Made by a program: the position numbers and the translations under genes
Assembly: GCA_019314085.1 (NCBI GenBank)
Contig: JAFCZZ010000026.1
Span: 1-11,326, forward strand
Length of the DNA: 11,326 bases
Source of the DNA: Deltaproteobacteria bacterium
GTDB taxonomy: Bacteria; Desulfobacterota; Syntrophia; Syntrophales; UBA2210
Direction: 5' to 3'
Notes under the pieces: model-generated
What the model saw: the letters and a program-made list of their open reading frames with translations, nothing else
What the model was told of the DNA's origin: nothing
Databases searched by the model: none
Shown: piece after piece, positions 11,172 through 11,326 of the stretch
How the letters are laid out: every line of letters starts with the position of its first letter
Numbering within the stretch: position 1 is the first letter of the stretch

Positions 11172-11326
11172 CCTAGTCGACCTGCTCGGCTTCCCCAGCG
11201 TGAACCTGATCTTGGGCAAGCGGGGGAGCGGCAAGTCCGCGTTCGGCTACAAGGCGCTGGAGGACGCGCACGAGATGGGCTACCCGTGCTTCGTGCTGGG
11301 CCTGCCCAAGGAGAAGCGCGCGCTCC
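11164..11326 (+). CDS. P-loop ATPase, N-terminal part (runs off right edge)
   Basis: The 54 visible codons start MPNLVDLLGFPSVNLILGKR and continue GSGKSAFGYKALEDAHEMG. The block LILGKRGSGKS is a Walker A motif behind a hydrophobic strand, and GYPCFVLGLP follows as the next strand. The spacing and 'GKRGSGKS' form suit HerA/FtsK- or Zot-like ATPases, groups that include DNA-packaging motors of archaeal viruses. The rest lies beyond the window, so the subfamily cannot be decided. ATG 11164 overlaps the 47-aa zinc-ribbon gene by 8 nt, so the ribbon may be a partner. Confidence 0.6.
   Translation, partial: MPNLVDLLGFPSVNLILGKRGSGKSAFGYKALEDAHEMGYPCFVLGLPKEKRAL

Overview
The window looks like part of an archaeal virus, provirus or integrative plasmid, probably from a thermophile. 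Several intergenic regions carry archaeal TATA boxes (TTTATATA/CTTATATA type). At least three start codons lie where a TATA box about 26 bp upstream would place the transcription start, so those messages should be leaderless. Other genes use strong GGAGGTGA-type ribosome sites. Genes are small, tightly packed and often overlap by 4-8 nt, AGG/AGA arginine codons are common, and there are many orphan and zinc-finger mini-proteins. The host lineage cannot be named from the sequence.

Layout. (1) Positions 1-2253, minus strand: a virion or adhesion module, read from right to left: a 239-aa putative structural protein, a 348-aa fibre made of collapsed repeats, a 69-aa protein and the N-terminus of a LamG (concanavalin-like) protein that runs off the left edge. 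(2) 2254-2385: a divergent promoter region. (3) 2386-3893, plus strand: six small genes (a two-helix membrane protein, two zinc-binding proteins and three unknowns) from two promoters. (4) 3938-6325: a leaderless operon of an XPB-like SF2 helicase overlapping a tyrosine recombinase. (5) 6354-6639: an autonomously promoted winged-helix regulator. (6) 6640-7511: a very AT-rich gap, then a small unknown gene overlapping a protein whose C-terminal part resembles a DNA sliding clamp. (7) 7512-7649: an intergenic region with two tandem tRNA T-arm sequences (candidate attachment site) and a separate GTTAACA palindrome next to a TATA box. (8) 7650-10337: a 328-aa orphan, a 220-aa zinc-binding protein, a zinc-finger mini-protein and a PAPS-reductase-like PP-loop enzyme. 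(9) 10338-11326: a promoter followed by a small protein, an AbrB-type regulator, two zinc ribbons and the start of a P-loop ATPase that runs off the right edge.

The most notable signal is a shared 18-bp inverted repeat, roughly ACTTTAC-N4-GTAAA(G/C)T, found six times and only in intergenic promoter regions. In three copies it abuts the upstream edge of the TATA box and in two it abuts the downstream edge, which suggests one regulator with opposite effects on two gene sets. A sixth copy has no good TATA box. The winged-helix and AbrB proteins are the regulator candidates. The helicase, clamp-like protein and integrase would form the replication and integration functions, and the minus-strand genes the particle functions. 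These roles are inferred from sequence resemblance and were not tested.
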